In this document: positions 48,923-57,969 of the stretch, piece after piece
Numbering within the stretch: the first letter of the stretch is position 1
Layout of the letters: every line of letters starts with the position of its first letter
NCBI GenBank assembly: GCA_002394365.1
Contig: DGTQ01000002.1
Span: forward strand, 1-64,000
From: Prevotellaceae bacterium UBA4332
GTDB taxonomy: Bacteria; Bacteroidota; Bacteroidia; Bacteroidales; Bacteroidaceae
DNA: 64,000 nt
Reading direction: 5' to 3'
The notes under the pieces: model-generated
Database searches by the model: none
Told to the model about the DNA's origin: nothing
Seen by the model: the letters and a program-made list of their open reading frames with translations, nothing else
Position numbers and translations under genes: made by a program

Positions 48923-50545
48923 ATGAAAAGATTATTCATTTTTGGAATTGGAGGAACAGGATGTAGAGTCCTTCGCTCGCTCAATTTTATGCTTGCAGCT
49001 GGTATTGATGGTTTCGATTCGGAAACTCAGGTTTTCCCAATCATTATAGACTATGATAAGGAAAATGCTGACAAAGAAAGAACATTAGATTGTATTAAGA
49101 ATTATTCAAAGATTCACGATACAGCATTTCAAGCTCATCAGGATCAGAAGGATCAGTTCTTTATGGCAAGAATGCGTCAAATGAAAGATGCACTTGCAGA
49201 AGAAGGAAAAAATGGCACAAGTACTTATGAACTAAACTATGCCCCCAAAAAGGATGAAAAGCAATACAAGGAAAGTATCGGATATGAGCAGTTAACAGGC
49301 GATCTTTACAAAACACAGTTCTTGCTGGAGTCCCTCTACGACACCAGCATCGATCCAGATAAGGCAGAACTTGAAATTGATATGACTGTCGGCTTTAAAG
49401 GTAATCCAAATATCGGAAGTGTTGTATTTCACGAATTGAAAAAAACTCCAGAGTACAAGGATTTTGTTCAGCTTTTCAATCCTGAAACTGATAGCATAAT
49501 GATTATCGGCTCGTTATTTGGTGGAACAGGCTCCAGTGGAATACCAGAATTGATAACTGCTATAAGAAACAGCAATGAGATGAAACTTCATCAAGCTCGT
49601 CTTGGTGCAATTATGGTTCTTCCTTATTTCTCACTTCCTCCAAAGTCAAAAAGTCCAATAAATTCTGGTTTGTTCAATTCTAAGACAAAAGCTGCATTGT
49701 CTTACTACGAGGATTCTGGCTTAAATGGAAACGTCAATGCAATCTACTATGTAGGTGATAGCAACGATACAAAGCTCGATCACAACATTGGTGGCAAGGA
49801 ACAGCTTAATAGAGCAAACTTTGTTGAGTTTGTCGCTGCTATGTCTGTAGTTCATTTTGTCACCAGTGATCCCAACAATGAAAAAAAAGGCAAAGCTAAG
49901 ACAGAATATTTCAAATATGCTGTTGAAGGAGAACTGTATGGAGCTAATGGTAAAAGTTGTATAGACCTTTCTGATTTACTTAAAGATAATACTGTTTCTG
50001 TAATAAGACCACTTTGCTCCCTTACACTTGCAATGAAATATTTCCATGATTGTATCGAAGGAGACAAGAAGAGTCTCTCAAAAGTGCAGTATTTCAGCCA
50101 GCTGGGACTTGAAAAAATAACATGGAAAACCAATTCTTCAATAAGTAATCCGGATAAACTTCAGGACATCTGTTATTATTTGCATGAATTCTATGAATTT
50201 TATAAGGATTGGCTTGACGAACTTAATAATGAAAATAATGGCCATCAATTGAAATTGTTTAATTTAGCGACTCCAACAGGCGAGAAAGAGAATTATGGAT
50301 TCCATAGAATCTTTGCTCATAAAGACCAGACTCGAGAAGAGAATGGTTTTTGGGGCGGAAAGAAATCTAAGCCTACATTCTGGAAAACAGATATAGATGT
50401 CGCAATGAACAATGCTCTAACAGATAATGGACATTTTGAGATAGGAAAAACGCTCAAAACTCCAGAGAAGGAATTTGTCCTTCTTGACATCTTGCGTACA
50501 GCATCTAATAATATAATGAAAGATAATACAAAAATTAATATCTAA
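48923..50545 (+). CDS. Tubulin/FtsZ-superfamily protein
   Basis: The 540-residue protein starts with a glycine-rich nucleotide motif, FIFGIGGTGCRVLRSL (about 4-19), like the first loop of FtsZ/tubulin. It also has the tubulin signature region MIIGSLFGGTGSSGIPELI (about 193-211), in which GGTGSSG matches the GGGTGSG T4 loop. FtsZ and tubulin are GTPases that form filaments. The sequence is not a standard FtsZ: the C-terminal half is divergent and longer. It fits the bacterial tubulin-like family (Pfam Tubulin_2 type) seen beside VWA proteins and GTPases. The next gene starts 5 nt after it. Confidence 0.82.
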   Translation: MKRLFIFGIGGTGCRVLRSLNFMLAAGIDGFDSETQVFPIIIDYDKENADKERTLDCIKNYSKIHDTAFQAHQDQKDQFFMARMRQMKDALAEEGKNGTSTYELNYAPKKDEKQYKESIGYEQLTGDLYKTQFLLESLYDTSIDPDKAELEIDMTVGFKGNPNIGSVVFHELKKTPEYKDFVQLFNPETDSIMIIGSLFGGTGSSGIPELITAIRNSNEMKLHQARLGAIMVLPYFSLPPKSKSPINSGLFNSKTKAALSYYEDSGLNGNVNAIYYVGDSNDTKLDHNIGGKEQLNRANFVEFVAAMSVVHFVTSDPNNEKKGKAKTEYFKYAVEGELYGANGKSCIDLSDLLKDNTVSVIRPLCSLTLAMKYFHDCIEGDKKSLSKVQYFSQLGLEKITWKTNSSISNPDKLQDICYYLHEFYEFYKDWLDELNNENNGHQLKLFNLATPTGEKENYGFHRIFAHKDQTREENGFWGGKKSKPTFWKTDIDVAMNNALTDNGHFEIGKTLKTPEKEFVLLDILRTASNNIMKDNTKINI

Positions 50546-50550
50546 TAAGT

Positions 50551-53500
50551 ATGAGTACAATTTGTATAGACAACACTTCTATTGGAGGCAAGGGCTTTGT
50601 CAATTCGCAGGTTGATAGATCGCAGATTGAGGATGCCCAGAAAGCAAATGGTGTGTCATTAAATAAAATGGGAACTTCTATCCCAACACCTTATGCACGT
50701 CTTTTCTTATTTATAAGTGCATTCAGTGAAATAAACAGCAAGCAAAAAGAAGATGCCTATAATGCCCACGAAGGTATTACTGCATATCATGCTCTAATAA
50801 GTGAGTGGCTTGACATGATGGAGTTTATCTTCGTTTATGGACACGATAGACATAATCTCCATATTATACCATGGGATGCTAGTGATGTGGACCTCCTAAA
50901 ACACAGCAGCAACCCTAAACATGTCAAACTTGCAGAAGCATTACAAGATGGAATTGACAACACCCCTAAATTAAATGGTTACAACAAGATTTACATATTC
51001 CGTTATGATAATGTAATCCTCGGTGGTACTTCTCCTTTGTCATTAGTATATTCTAGTCCAAATTGGCGACGCCAAAATAAAAATGAATTCTATCGTGGTT
51101 GTGGAGAAGGTCATCTTTTTGATGATCAGATTGTGCCATTACATAAGCGTGATATTGATTTCCGTCGTTTTGTTCACAAATACATAGAGAAATATGCACA
51201 AACTCTTTCTAAGGAAATCACAACCTATGTTTTCGATAATCGCAGGCAATATGATCTTGTAATAAAGGCAGAATATGATAATGCCATAGGACAACCAGGT
51301 GGATATGCAAATGATTTTGATGTAAACTATGAATCGGTCAAAGACGTTGACGGCGCTTCTGTATCTATCGGTAATATGCAGATTTTCTGCAAAAAAGATA
51401 TTATTGTAGATGTTGATAGTCAGTATGAAATTATCGCAACATCTGATCGTTATGCTACAGAAGATGTTAAAGGCGTAAAAACAGCAGTTAAGACTCCTCT
51501 TGTTCTGAGCAAACATGGAATGGATGGCGCGATATACTGGAAAGGACAGAAATGGGCTTCTTACGACATTGATCCGTCATTGCCTTCTACTTTATCAACA
51601 CGCCAACTTCCAGGCTTCTTTGGAACAACTTATCCTTTCGTTACAATTGACGATTTTCTGGAAGACAAAATTGTTGAGGTTGCATATGAATTGCATATAA
51701 ACAAATTTTTTACTGGTAATCGTGGCCTGACACGTTTCTTATTGCCATTAAAGAAAGAGTTTTTCAAGTTCTTTGAACCTAAAGATCTTTTTGTTGTTGA
51801 TGAGGTTACTGGTGCTGTAACTCTGACAGATATGTTCTCTATTGAGGAGATTGATGCTGATAGTGATGATAGAAAAGTTATTGCTCGCCTGAACATTCCA
51901 ACTAAATATGGTAGAAATATGGAGTTCATTCGTGAATATACAAATGACTCTATTGTTGACTGTTTTGACTTCAGGTCAGCATTTGATCTTGCATTTTTCC
52001 CATTCTATAAAATGACAGGTGGAGGCAAGAATGTGTATAACATCATGCTTGGCTATAAGGGTGACGAAAAAACTGCAGAGTTCTTCAGTCTTAATGAATT
52101 GACAAAACCTCTTAAAAAACAAGAGAACTTGCGCTCACGTGGTGCTGTTAAGACTGTTCATATTCACCTTGAAGACTCTTTTGATGTCGTTGAGTTGAAT
52201 GTATCTTCAAGTAATGCAAAGGGACTTATCGTTCCAATTATGTGCGAGAAAGATGTGATGGCAAATCAACGTCAGTATGTATTTTGTGTCGATTTTGGTA
52301 CAACTAATACGCATATCGCATACGGCTATAGCCAAGGTGGAAATGGAAGAATTAACAGAGATAGAGTTAAGTCGCTGGATGTTACAGAAGACGATTTACA
52401 GACAGTCTATCTCAACAATCACGAAAAAGGGTCTCCGAACGCAGGTTTTGGTCAGTTCTCAGAATTCTTGACTCCAGCTTTGCGTGAGTTCGTACCTTGT
52501 GTCATAGGAGACGGTTTATTTAAGCTTCCAATGCGTACTACAGTATGTGAGATTCCAAATCTGGAGACAGCTGAGCCACAGTTATTCGGTAACATCAATG
52601 TAGGTTTTAACTATCTAAATGAGATCGGGGGTAACAAGGACTGCATCTATCGTACTGATATTAAATGGAGCGCAAGCGACTCTGATACAAAGGCAAAAGA
52701 TCGTGTTAAGATGTTCTTCGTAGAACTTATGTGGATTATGAAGAATAAAGCTGTTATGAACGGTGGTCGTCCAGACTTTAAGTTCGTGTTCACATACCCA
52801 CAGTCAATGCGCAAAAGTCTTATTAGTAAATTACGTGGACTTTGGGATGAAGCTAGAAAAGAAGTCGGTGCAACAATGAGCAATATTAAGAATGTTAATG
52901 AGAGCCTGAATATCCAGGCTCTTGAAGGTGTTGCTCCATACTTTTCATTTTTACCCGATCTTCAGTTCGGAGAAACCTATGCAAACGTTGATATAGGTGG
53001 TGGTACTTCAGATATTATATATATCAACCCAATTGATGGTGGTGAGAAAATATCTTATTCTGCAATTTTTGCTGCTAACGATATTTGGGGAGATGGAACC
53101 AATCCTGCTGTTTCAAAACAGAATGGATTCCTCAAAGGCTATTTGAATTCTGCAAGATATGCAAATCTTAGTGATGAGGATGAAATCAAGGAACACCTTA
53201 GAACTTTCATGGACGATACGGCTTCAGATTCTTCTGATGTGATTAGCTATCTCTTTGGTAAAGAAAAGTATGGTTTCTCAGATTATCTTGATGGCTCTGA
53301 ACTTAAAGTTTTGATGTTGGTTCATTTGTCAAGTATCATTTACTACATGGCTCTTGCATTCCTTCGTGATGGTGTTGAAGTTCCTCATCATATCACTTTC
53401 ACTGGAATGGGCAGCAAGTATATCCCTCTTATTGGAGATGCAAGTTGCTTGAATGAAATCATTACTAAGATTTTTGAGTATCGTTTAAGTAGTGAAAAAA

Positions 53501-53964
53501 TCGACGTTAAGAAGATAGATGTAAGATTCGCAGATGAATTCGCAGAAGATCCTAAGCGTGTTACCGCAGCAGGTGGTGTTGTGATGTCAAATGGTTCAAC
53601 TATTGATCCAGAACGCAATCTTGTTTATGGATGGAAAAATGAGGCTTACTCTACCAAACATATAAAGATTGAAGACATTGCTTCGCAAAAGAAAGAACTC
53701 TTCAATGAATTCGAGAGATTCCTTGATATGTTTGAGAATGAAGATTTCATAGCTCTTGTACTTAACAACACTGAAATAAATACACGTGGAATTAAGGCGA
53801 AAATTATGCAATTTGCAGAGAATAGTTTCAAGCAAATGCAGATTCTGCAAAGGAATCTTGCTGCAAAGGGTACGGCTGTTAACGTTGAAGAACCTATGTT
53901 CTTTTGGCCACTGAAGGATTCAATTTTCCAGCTCGGTCGTCAAATGGCATCTTCCAATCAATAA
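50551..53964 (+). CDS. Large Hsp70/actin-fold ATPase (second of two)
   Basis: The 1137-residue protein again has the ATPase fold in its C-terminal half. Motifs are phosphate-1 QYVFCVDFGTTNTHIAYGYS (about 574-593), phosphate-2 YANVDIGGGTSDIIYI (about 810) and the adenosine motif HITFTGMGSKYIPLIG (about 947). The match to the actin/Hsp70 pattern is better than in the first copy. The N-terminal 570 residues are not recognised; they include a beta-rich part and the FGTTYPFVTIDDFLEDKIVE segment. The two copies are probably paralogues that diverged early, or members of one family with distinct partners. The stop is directly followed by the next start. Confidence 0.83.
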   Translation: MSTICIDNTSIGGKGFVNSQVDRSQIEDAQKANGVSLNKMGTSIPTPYARLFLFISAFSEINSKQKEDAYNAHEGITAYHALISEWLDMMEFIFVYGHDRHNLHIIPWDASDVDLLKHSSNPKHVKLAEALQDGIDNTPKLNGYNKIYIFRYDNVILGGTSPLSLVYSSPNWRRQNKNEFYRGCGEGHLFDDQIVPLHKRDIDFRRFVHKYIEKYAQTLSKEITTYVFDNRRQYDLVIKAEYDNAIGQPGGYANDFDVNYESVKDVDGASVSIGNMQIFCKKDIIVDVDSQYEIIATSDRYATEDVKGVKTAVKTPLVLSKHGMDGAIYWKGQKWASYDIDPSLPSTLSTRQLPGFFGTTYPFVTIDDFLEDKIVEVAYELHINKFFTGNRGLTRFLLPLKKEFFKFFEPKDLFVVDEVTGAVTLTDMFSIEEIDADSDDRKVIARLNIPTKYGRNMEFIREYTNDSIVDCFDFRSAFDLAFFPFYKMTGGGKNVYNIMLGYKGDEKTAEFFSLNELTKPLKKQENLRSRGAVKTVHIHLEDSFDVVELNVSSSNAKGLIVPIMCEKDVMANQRQYVFCVDFGTTNTHIAYGYSQGGNGRINRDRVKSLDVTEDDLQTVYLNNHEKGSPNAGFGQFSEFLTPALREFVPCVIGDGLFKLPMRTTVCEIPNLETAEPQLFGNINVGFNYLNEIGGNKDCIYRTDIKWSASDSDTKAKDRVKMFFVELMWIMKNKAVMNGGRPDFKFVFTYPQSMRKSLISKLRGLWDEARKEVGATMSNIKNVNESLNIQALEGVAPYFSFLPDLQFGETYANVDIGGGTSDIIYINPIDGGEKISYSAIFAANDIWGDGTNPAVSKQNGFLKGYLNSARYANLSDEDEIKEHLRTFMDDTASDSSDVISYLFGKEKYGFSDYLDGSELKVLMLVHLSSIIYYMALAFLRDGVEVPHHITFTGMGSKYIPLIGDASCLNEIITKIFEYRLSSEKIDVKKIDVRFADEFAEDPKRVTAAGGVVMSNGSTIDPERNLVYGWKNEAYSTKHIKIEDIASQKKELFNEFERFLDMFENEDFIALVLNNTEINTRGIKAKIMQFAENSFKQMQILQRNLAAKGTAVNVEEPMFFWPLKDSIFQLGRQMASSNQ

Positions 53965-53973
53965 ATGAGAATC

Positions 53974-54717
53974 ATGAAAAAAATAAGATTGTTTTTTTCC
54001 GTAATTATAACTGCTGGCACAGGGTGTTCTGTGTCAGCAGCAAACGACACTGAAATATCAAGTGATCTGTTGATGTATGATTATGTTATCGTTGCTTTGG
54101 CAATTCTACTTGTTGTTGCTTTTTTGTTAATTTTCGTTATGAACAGAGAAGTAAGGGCTAAATTTAAGAAGATTGCAAGTGATGCAGGTAGAGACACGAG
54201 AAAGATTGATGAAGAATTGGTAGTGGTGAATAGCAAAATTGACACCCAAAGAGCAATCATAGAAAATCTTGCAGCAGAAATTCGACACCTTAAGTCAAAT
54301 TCTGCATCAACTACCATAAGAGAACCAAAGATTGTTACAACAACCATTCCAAAAAAAGAGGAAAAGGTAGTCACCCTTGCAGAACCTGCGAAAAAATCTT
54401 CCAAAGTGAAAAAATACGCTATGTTCAGTCAGGATGCGACAGGTAATTTGTCAATCTTAGGCAGATCCCTTTCAGATAGTCCTGAAGGGGCATGGTTTGA
54501 GGTAGAGTTTGCTGAGGGAGCTACTTCTGCTATATATACTATTAATAATGCTTGTAAAGGAGAAATGTTAGCAGATTTGAGTATGCTCAAGAGATTTGTT
54601 CAAGATTTAAGCGTAACGGGTATGCCCAAAGACATAATTGTTCAAAAGCCAGGCACCTTGATAAAAGAAGGTAATTCTTGGAAGATAAATACTAAGTTAC
54701 AAATACAGTTAAAATAA
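53974..54717 (+). CDS. Membrane-anchored coiled-coil protein
   Basis: The protein (247 residues from ATG 53974) has an N-terminal signal-like segment (IRLFFSVIITAGTGCSVSA), then a transmembrane segment at about 32-55 (YVIVALAILLVVAFLLIFVM). A coiled coil follows (about 58-110), then a Lys/Glu-rich linker and a globular C-terminal domain from about 145 (KKYAMFSQDATGNLSILGRS). An in-frame ATG at 53965, directly after the previous stop, is also possible. The C-terminal domain seems similar to that of the next protein. Family unknown. Confidence 0.7.
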   Translation: MKKIRLFFSVIITAGTGCSVSAANDTEISSDLLMYDYVIVALAILLVVAFLLIFVMNREVRAKFKKIASDAGRDTRKIDEELVVVNSKIDTQRAIIENLAAEIRHLKSNSASTTIREPKIVTTTIPKKEEKVVTLAEPAKKSSKVKKYAMFSQDATGNLSILGRSLSDSPEGAWFEVEFAEGATSAIYTINNACKGEMLADLSMLKRFVQDLSVTGMPKDIIVQKPGTLIKEGNSWKINTKLQIQLK

Positions 54718-54726
54718 GAATATAAT

Positions 54727-55323
54727 ATGAATACGAATCAAGCATTACAGGAAGCTCTATACGAGTTATGTCAGGCAACAATGAAAGTCATGCGTATAGC
54801 ATATAACGGTACCATCCCTGCTGAACTCGTGTCTGACAGTGTGAGAACTACTTTACAACATCTGGTAAATATTACAGATAATGTCGGTACTCCTAATCGG
54901 TCTGTTTCTAATGAAAGTACTGGCGTAGATGTACAAGATACAGTTTCAACTCAGACCGTAGTTGCTGAAACTGTAGTAAATACCAAACCGGTTCAAGAGG
55001 TGGTATATGGTTTTAATCCTATAAATCGTGGAGGTGTCTATATGTGGACAAGATTGTCACCTGACGCTGATGAGCAACGCTATAAGATTACAAAATATAC
55101 AGATGGTACGGCAGATTTTGAGTTAATTAAGCTTTCTGGAGAAGCTCTACATTCTGTGTGGATGTCTAAAAGTGATTCCATACCTTCTAGTGTCGTCTCG
55201 GTAAAAGGTAATGGCGCACCAACTGATGGTTCATCATTAGTTACGATAGAATCAGGTAAAGGAAAGGTTCAAGGTCGTACAGTGATTGTAGAATCTCCAT
55301 GTATAATCGAAATCAAAAATTAA
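54727..55323 (+). CDS. Small protein with a helical N-terminus and a beta-rich C-terminal domain
   Basis: The 198-residue protein has an N-terminal helical part (MNTNQALQEALYELCQATMK), a Thr/Val-rich linker, and a C-terminal domain (about 95-198) with RYKITKYTDGTADFELIKLS and IVESPCIIEIK. That last domain resembles the end of the preceding protein (WFEVEFAEGATSAIYTI and LQIQLK at its end). No signal or transmembrane segment is visible, so it is probably cytoplasmic. Family unknown. Confidence 0.68.
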   Translation: MNTNQALQEALYELCQATMKVMRIAYNGTIPAELVSDSVRTTLQHLVNITDNVGTPNRSVSNESTGVDVQDTVSTQTVVAETVVNTKPVQEVVYGFNPINRGGVYMWTRLSPDADEQRYKITKYTDGTADFELIKLSGEALHSVWMSKSDSIPSSVVSVKGNGAPTDGSSLVTIESGKGKVQGRTVIVESPCIIEIKN

Positions 55324-55329
55324 GAGATT

Positions 55330-56427
55330 ATGGATGCTAAGAGAATTCTTATTGGTATCGCTATTGTAATCGGTGTAATATTTGTATGGAATGCAATCAG
55401 TGGTCCATCTGATTTCAAAATCAACGATTATAAAGGTAAAATCGTTGACGTGAAGGGAAATACACTTATAATGCATTCTGGGCTTAAAGTCAAGATGCTT
55501 GGCGTAAAAGACGAGGGTACATCTATTGAGGTATTTATCAAGAACAATTATCTCAATAAAAGAGTGTTTTTGGTTGCAGATTCAAAGGGCAAGACAACGT
55601 ATACAAAAAATGATGCTACAGTCTATGCTTATGTCAAGTTGGACGATAAAAAGAAGGAATGTCTTAACCGTCTTGTATTAATGGAATGTGGAAAAGACGT
55701 TTATACAGAAGCGCACTTGCAAGACAGTCTTGATTCCTTTAGAGCTTTGATTAGTACTGAAGGACCAGGAGCAGATTTACAAGATATTGCTTTATATATG
55801 AAACAAAGGTCGTTCCTTATTGTCAACCAAGCGGAAAACAGTATTGGTACAGGATTCTTTATTAATGCTGATGGATTGGCAATTACCAATACACATGTTC
55901 TTGCTGATGAGGGGGGGAGTATTGCAGTATTGTATGATGCCAATAGTCCGGATGATAGTAATATTTATCGTGAGAAAAAGCGAAACATAAAGAATATCAA
56001 GTTCACTTCTCCACTTGAACAGGGAGGAATGGATGTAACAATCTTCAGTGTTGAACTTGAAAACAACGAGACGGTTCCTTATTTCAATTTGATGAAAACT
56101 CACACTCAAGTTGGCAAAGAATGCTCTACGTTTGGCAATCCTAATGGCTTCACAGCATCATTCTCAAAAGGTCACATCAGTGCTTATAGAGATACAGACC
56201 CTGTTACAGGTAGAGATGTACCGATGGTTCAATATGAAATGTCAACCAACGGAGGAAATAGCGGTGGTCCAGTATGTAATAATCAAGGTTGGATTATCGC
56301 AGTTCACGAGTTAGGCGTGAAAGACGATGGCAATGGACACGCAACAACGGGTCTAAACTTTGGTATTGACATTCTTGCCGTAAGACAAGTCTTGGATAGA
56401 TTGCAACTAAATTATGGAGGTAAATAA
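55330..56427 (+). CDS. Trypsin-like serine protease with a degenerate SNase-like domain
   Basis: The 365-residue protein has a short N-terminal transmembrane or signal segment (IGIAIVIGVIFVWNAISG). Residues 35-140 resemble the staphylococcal-nuclease OB fold (GKIVDVKGNTLIMHSGLKV, KMLGVKDEG, then NKRVFLVAD and VYAYVKLDD), but the catalytic Arg and Glu residues are absent. Residues 155-350 are a trypsin/HtrA-type protease. The catalytic His lies in AITNTHVLADEGG, the Asp in GGMDVTIFSVE, and the Ser in NGGNSGGPVCNNQGW. The triad is intact. There is no PDZ domain. It overlaps the next gene by 14 nt. Membrane anchoring suggests local cleavage of partner or host proteins. Confidence 0.85.
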   Translation: MDAKRILIGIAIVIGVIFVWNAISGPSDFKINDYKGKIVDVKGNTLIMHSGLKVKMLGVKDEGTSIEVFIKNNYLNKRVFLVADSKGKTTYTKNDATVYAYVKLDDKKKECLNRLVLMECGKDVYTEAHLQDSLDSFRALISTEGPGADLQDIALYMKQRSFLIVNQAENSIGTGFFINADGLAITNTHVLADEGGSIAVLYDANSPDDSNIYREKKRNIKNIKFTSPLEQGGMDVTIFSVELENNETVPYFNLMKTHTQVGKECSTFGNPNGFTASFSKGHISAYRDTDPVTGRDVPMVQYEMSTNGGNSGGPVCNNQGWIIAVHELGVKDDGNGHATTGLNFGIDILAVRQVLDRLQLNYGGK

Positions 56428-57112
56428 TATTATATCTTATCATCTATATTCATCATACTGCAGAACATTGCAGTATGATGAATACCTCCATCGTTATACA
56501 TTTTGTATAGAAAAGATATCCGATGATTTCTTAAATGATCTTAAACGAAAATTATACATTCATCTAAACAAGAATCTTTCGGTTGAACAAATTCGACAGA
56601 AAGTAAATAATTTGTCACATGAAGTTTGCCATCCTGTTTTCAGGAAGGAATCTATTCAGCCTGGTATTCTCTTTCAAGATATAATCCCTGGGGAAACTAT
56701 TACTTTTGCAACTACAACGAATCATCGAAATGTTGAACTAATTAAATTAAATGAGGATAGTTGGTTAGTATTGAAATCGGAAGATCAAGAATACAAAAGT
56801 GGTTCTTTTCTTGATATGGATAAAAGCGAATGCATCTATGACTGGCATGATTCTTGTGAAAAGAAATTTGTATATTCAAGCATTTATCATGACACATTAG
56901 ACAAAATCTTTCTACCAGATTTATACAATAAAACTGTTAAGTCTTCTATCGCCCCTCTTTATGAAAGGCTTAACGAGTCACACAATGTTGGTCGAATATG
57001 TTCGGAATGGAAAGATATATTGTATTATGCTGGTGGTCTTGGTTGTGGTTCTTTTGTAGTACGTCGGTTACTGGATTCTATAACAGAGATAAATAATGAC
57101 TCCAGAGGTTAG
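56414..57112 (+). CDS. Protein of unknown function in the accessory operon
   Basis: The 232-residue protein is not recognised. It has no signal or transmembrane segment. Visible features are an N-terminal helical region (DDFLNDLKRKLYIHLNKNLS), a central beta-rich part (ETITFATTTNHRNVELIKLN), and a Gly-rich end (YYAGGLGCGSFVVRRLLDSI). It overlaps the protease gene by 14 nt and the WG-repeat gene by 17 nt, so its expression is tied to theirs. Confidence 0.65.
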   Translation: MEVNNIISYHLYSSYCRTLQYDEYLHRYTFCIEKISDDFLNDLKRKLYIHLNKNLSVEQIRQKVNNLSHEVCHPVFRKESIQPGILFQDIIPGETITFATTTNHRNVELIKLNEDSWLVLKSEDQEYKSGSFLDMDKSECIYDWHDSCEKKFVYSSIYHDTLDKIFLPDLYNKTVKSSIAPLYERLNESHNVGRICSEWKDILYYAGGLGCGSFVVRRLLDSITEINNDSRG

Positions 57113-57791
57113 AAATTTATTAGAAAAAAGGCGAGAGAGAGACTTTAAACTTGGGTATCTACGACATAACGTAATAGATACCAAGGGAGGGGTGTCCATT
57201 ATACAACGCAAGACGCTCTATGGATTAATGGCCGAAGATGGTAGGTATCTATATCCTCCAGTATATGATGATATTCAATTTCTTGGAGGAAGTGGTTTGG
57301 CGTGTGTATCATTATTAGACAAGAAGTCACTTTTCTCAATAAGAGATAAACGAATCGTCTTTGATCTTGAGTGTGATGAAGTTATTTCATATGAGTCTTT
57401 TGATTCAGTTGAGTTTATAATTTCCGGAAAACATGGATTGTGGAGCAATTCTGATGAAAGAGTAATAATTCCAGCTTGTTATGATGAAGTAACCTGTCAT
57501 TCTGATTGCCAATATCTTTGGGCATTTAGTGAATCTCATTATTGTTTCATTGAAAAGGCTACAGGGCGTGTGATAAATATCTCTAATGCGTTAAATGTTT
57601 ATGACACAGATGATGGAATGTTTATGCAATTTGGAGAAACACAAAATGTCGTATATTTAAATCATGACGGATTTCGAGATTCTGTCTATCTAAGACGCCT
57701 AGTAAGAAAAAATAAAGGAAGACTGACTTTGAGGAATTCAAAAAAAGAAATAAAACATATTATTGACATTTATGGTCGAATTTTAAACTAA
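57096..57791 (+). CDS. WG-repeat protein
   Basis: The 231-residue protein contains WG-like repeats, seen as GLMAEDGRYLYPPVYDDIQF and HGLWSNSDERVIIPACYDEV, with a weaker third copy near residue 145. WG repeats form beta-rich structures, often extracellular or protein-binding; their function is rarely known. There is no signal peptide. It begins inside the end of the previous gene (17-nt overlap). Confidence 0.72.
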   Translation: MTPEVRNLLEKRRERDFKLGYLRHNVIDTKGGVSIIQRKTLYGLMAEDGRYLYPPVYDDIQFLGGSGLACVSLLDKKSLFSIRDKRIVFDLECDEVISYESFDSVEFIISGKHGLWSNSDERVIIPACYDEVTCHSDCQYLWAFSESHYCFIEKATGRVINISNALNVYDTDDGMFMQFGETQNVVYLNHDGFRDSVYLRRLVRKNKGRLTLRNSKKEIKHIIDIYGRILN

Positions 57792-57798
57792 TAAAAAA

Positions 57799-57957
57799 AT
57801 GATAACAGCATTTATTACAATCCTTATAGGATGGTTCGTTTACGAGAAGGTGCCAATCTTGGTTTCGGCAACTGGTGTCCTAGCGACAATAATTAAGCTT
57901 GTTGGAGTTGTTATATGTATTGCAGGTTTTGTTGATCTGGCTCACGCTCTTTTTTAA
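57799..57957 (+). CDS. 52-residue membrane protein
   Basis: The small frame reads MITAFITILIGWFVYEKVPI, then LVSATGVLATIIKLVGVVIC and IAGFVDLAHALF. It has two hydrophobic segments (about 2-15 and 20-45). It starts 7 nt after the previous stop and ends 12 nt before the next gene, in the same direction, so it is almost certainly translated. Function unknown; it may be a small subunit of the membrane part. Confidence 0.6.
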   Translation: MITAFITILIGWFVYEKVPILVSATGVLATIIKLVGVVICIAGFVDLAHALF

Positions 57958-57969
57958 TTTGCAAATATA

